7,362 bases of DNA from Kiritimatiellales bacterium (GTDB lineage Bacteria > Verrucomicrobiota > Kiritimatiellia > Kiritimatiellales > Pontiellaceae): assembly GCA_030588285.1 (NCBI GenBank), contig JAUUYK010000044.1:1-7362 (forward strand), in the 5' to 3' direction. Each line of letters begins with the position of its first letter. Within the stretch, counting starts at the first letter, position 1. Below the pieces are notes generated by a model, which was not told the origin of the DNA, did no database searches, and was given only the letters and a program-made list of their open reading frames with translations. Positions 6,650-7,362 of this stretch are shown here, piece after piece. The position numbers and the translations under genes were made by a program.

Positions 6650-6655
6650 ATTATA
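6650..6655 (-). promoter_or_regulatory. Candidate -10 box for the sugar transferase gene
   Basis: The plus-strand bases ATTATA give a perfect TATAAT on the minus strand, 32 bases before the TTG start. No good -35 box is seen 15-19 bases upstream (the region reads TATATA). The 106-base gap before this gene is AT-rich, so this is suggestive only. No clear terminator hairpin follows the phosphomannomutase gene, so read-through from it is possible. Confidence 0.3.
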
Positions 6656-6723
6656 GCACCATTTACTAGCACTATATATTGGTTCTAATTCTCACGTTAT
6701 AAATCAGAATACATGAACAATTG

Positions 6724-7362
6724 CTACCCCTTTAATTTGAGCAATATTTCCATCGAAATCTGCTGCATTTCTTGAACACGTTTTTCACTATCGGCCTCGT
6801 TATAGCACCGAAACTCGGGCGCATTGCCTGATGGACGCATGTGCAAGACCTCCAAAGAGAGGAAGGTTACGCGGAGCCCGTCGGTGCGATCAATGGATTT
6901 GACGTTGCCAAAGGCTTCGCCAAAAGCGACTTCGATGGCGGAAACCTCTTCGAATCCATTTAAAATTTTCGCACTTTCCTCGGTCGGGAAATTCTGGATC
7001 CGATCGCTGGCGGTAAATCGTTGCGGCAGATCGGTCAACAAGGCCGAGATCGGCTTACGCTCTTGGATGGAAAGTAGAATAATTGCCAATATCGGCAAAA
7101 CGGCATCGCGAGTCGGCAAGGCCCGAAGTTCTTTTCCAAACAGGGGAAAATTAGAGTGGGTTAAAAATCCGCCATTGGCCTCGTAGCCAATTACGCGCTG
7201 GCAGCCAGCAAACGTGGCTTCCATCATCGAAGCCACCACAAAGGGCGAACCAATCATCGTGCGGCGGATATCGGAAAACCAGCCGGTTTTTTCTAACGCG
7301 GTATTACAACTCACCGGAGTGCTGACCGAATCGGCTCCGAGATATTTCGCCGCCAAAATACA
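6724..7362 (-). CDS. Phosphomannomutase/phosphohexomutase, C-terminal part (5' end outside window)
   Basis: This enzyme interconverts hexose 6-phosphate and 1-phosphate, most likely mannose, and feeds GDP-mannose synthesis in the cytoplasm. The frame runs open from the right edge to TAG at 6724-6726, giving 212 visible residues. The TTG at 7354-7356 is an internal Leu, not a start. Visible family features, numbered from the window edge: TPVSCNTALE (15-24); WFSDIRRTMIGSP (28-40); the sugar-binding loop EANGGF (61-66); LPTRDAVLPILA (82-93); RFTASDR (115-121); DRTDGLRVTF (158-167); and the phosphate-binding loop RPSGNAPEFRCY (176-187). The catalytic phosphoserine and metal-binding DxDxD loop belong to the missing N-terminal half. 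The EANGG loop and PSGNAPE form fit bacterial phosphomannomutases better than GlmM. The gene lies 106 bases ahead of a sugar phosphotransferase on the same strand, consistent with a surface polysaccharide role. Confidence 0.9.
   Translation of the reverse strand, partial: CILAAKYLGADSVSTPVSCNTALEKTGWFSDIRRTMIGSPFVVASMMEATFAGCQRVIGYEANGGFLTHSNFPLFGKELRALPTRDAVLPILAIILLSIQERKPISALLTDLPQRFTASDRIQNFPTEESAKILNGFEEVSAIEVAFGEAFGNVKSIDRTDGLRVTFLSLEVLHMRPSGNAPEFRCYNEADSEKRVQEMQQISMEILLKLKG

Noticed and set aside
6656..6680. Direct repeat GTGCTA with 13-base period and TATATA ahead of wbaP
   Set aside because: It is short, AT-rich and only two copies; it cannot be told apart from chance.
6824..7186. 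120-codon plus-strand open frame inside the phosphomannomutase gene
   Set aside because: It is antisense to conserved motifs of the real gene and its protein looks like an out-of-frame translation.
7354..7356. TTG as the start of the phosphomannomutase gene
   Set aside because: The visible protein corresponds to the C-terminal half of the family and the frame stays open to the window edge; this codon is an internal Leu.

Overview
The window most likely comes from a bacterium of the PVC superphylum (Kiritimatiellota or Verrucomicrobiota). The main reason is the partial protein at the left edge. It looks like the C-terminal part of the very large exported proteins found next to type IV pilin-like genes in that group. 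Base composition is moderate, several genes carry clear AGGAG ribosome binding sites, and at least one gene starts with TTG. The lineage is inferred from protein resemblance only.

Layout. The plus strand holds two genes: the 3' end of the pilus/surface-type protein (1-1737) and, after a 74-base gap, a short-chain polyprenyl diphosphate synthase of the IspA type (1812-2675). From there to the right edge all genes lie on the minus strand. In the order they are read (right to left) they are: the 3' part of a phosphomannomutase (6724-7362), a WbaP-type polyprenyl-phosphate sugar phosphotransferase (5190-6617), a MtaD-type nucleoside deaminase of the amidohydrolase superfamily (3847-5091), a small DUF6941-like protein (3335-3742) and a small secreted protein with two EF-hand loops (2786-3136). 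The two strand blocks converge at 2676-2785, where a terminator-like hairpin serves the minus strand.

How the genes relate. The phosphomannomutase and the sugar phosphotransferase fit one pathway, making activated mannose-type sugars and starting a surface polysaccharide on a polyprenyl phosphate carrier. They may mark the end of an exopolysaccharide or O-antigen locus that continues past the right edge. IspA supplies C15 or C20 prenyl diphosphates, precursors for that carrier and for quinones. The deaminase works in S-adenosylmethionine by-product salvage, or possibly in futalosine-type menaquinone synthesis. The 98-198-base gaps, separate Shine-Dalgarno sites and two internal terminators suggest mostly single-gene transcription units rather than one operon.

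Most of the window is ordinary chromosome. I see no rRNA, tRNA, CRISPR array, transposase or phage gene, and no clear undescribed system. The points most worth a second look are the missing aromatic chain-length residue in the prenyl synthase, the recently duplicated EF-hand unit, an EF-hand-type loop near the end of the pilus-like protein, and a perfect TTGGAA/TTCCAA palindrome ahead of ispA.
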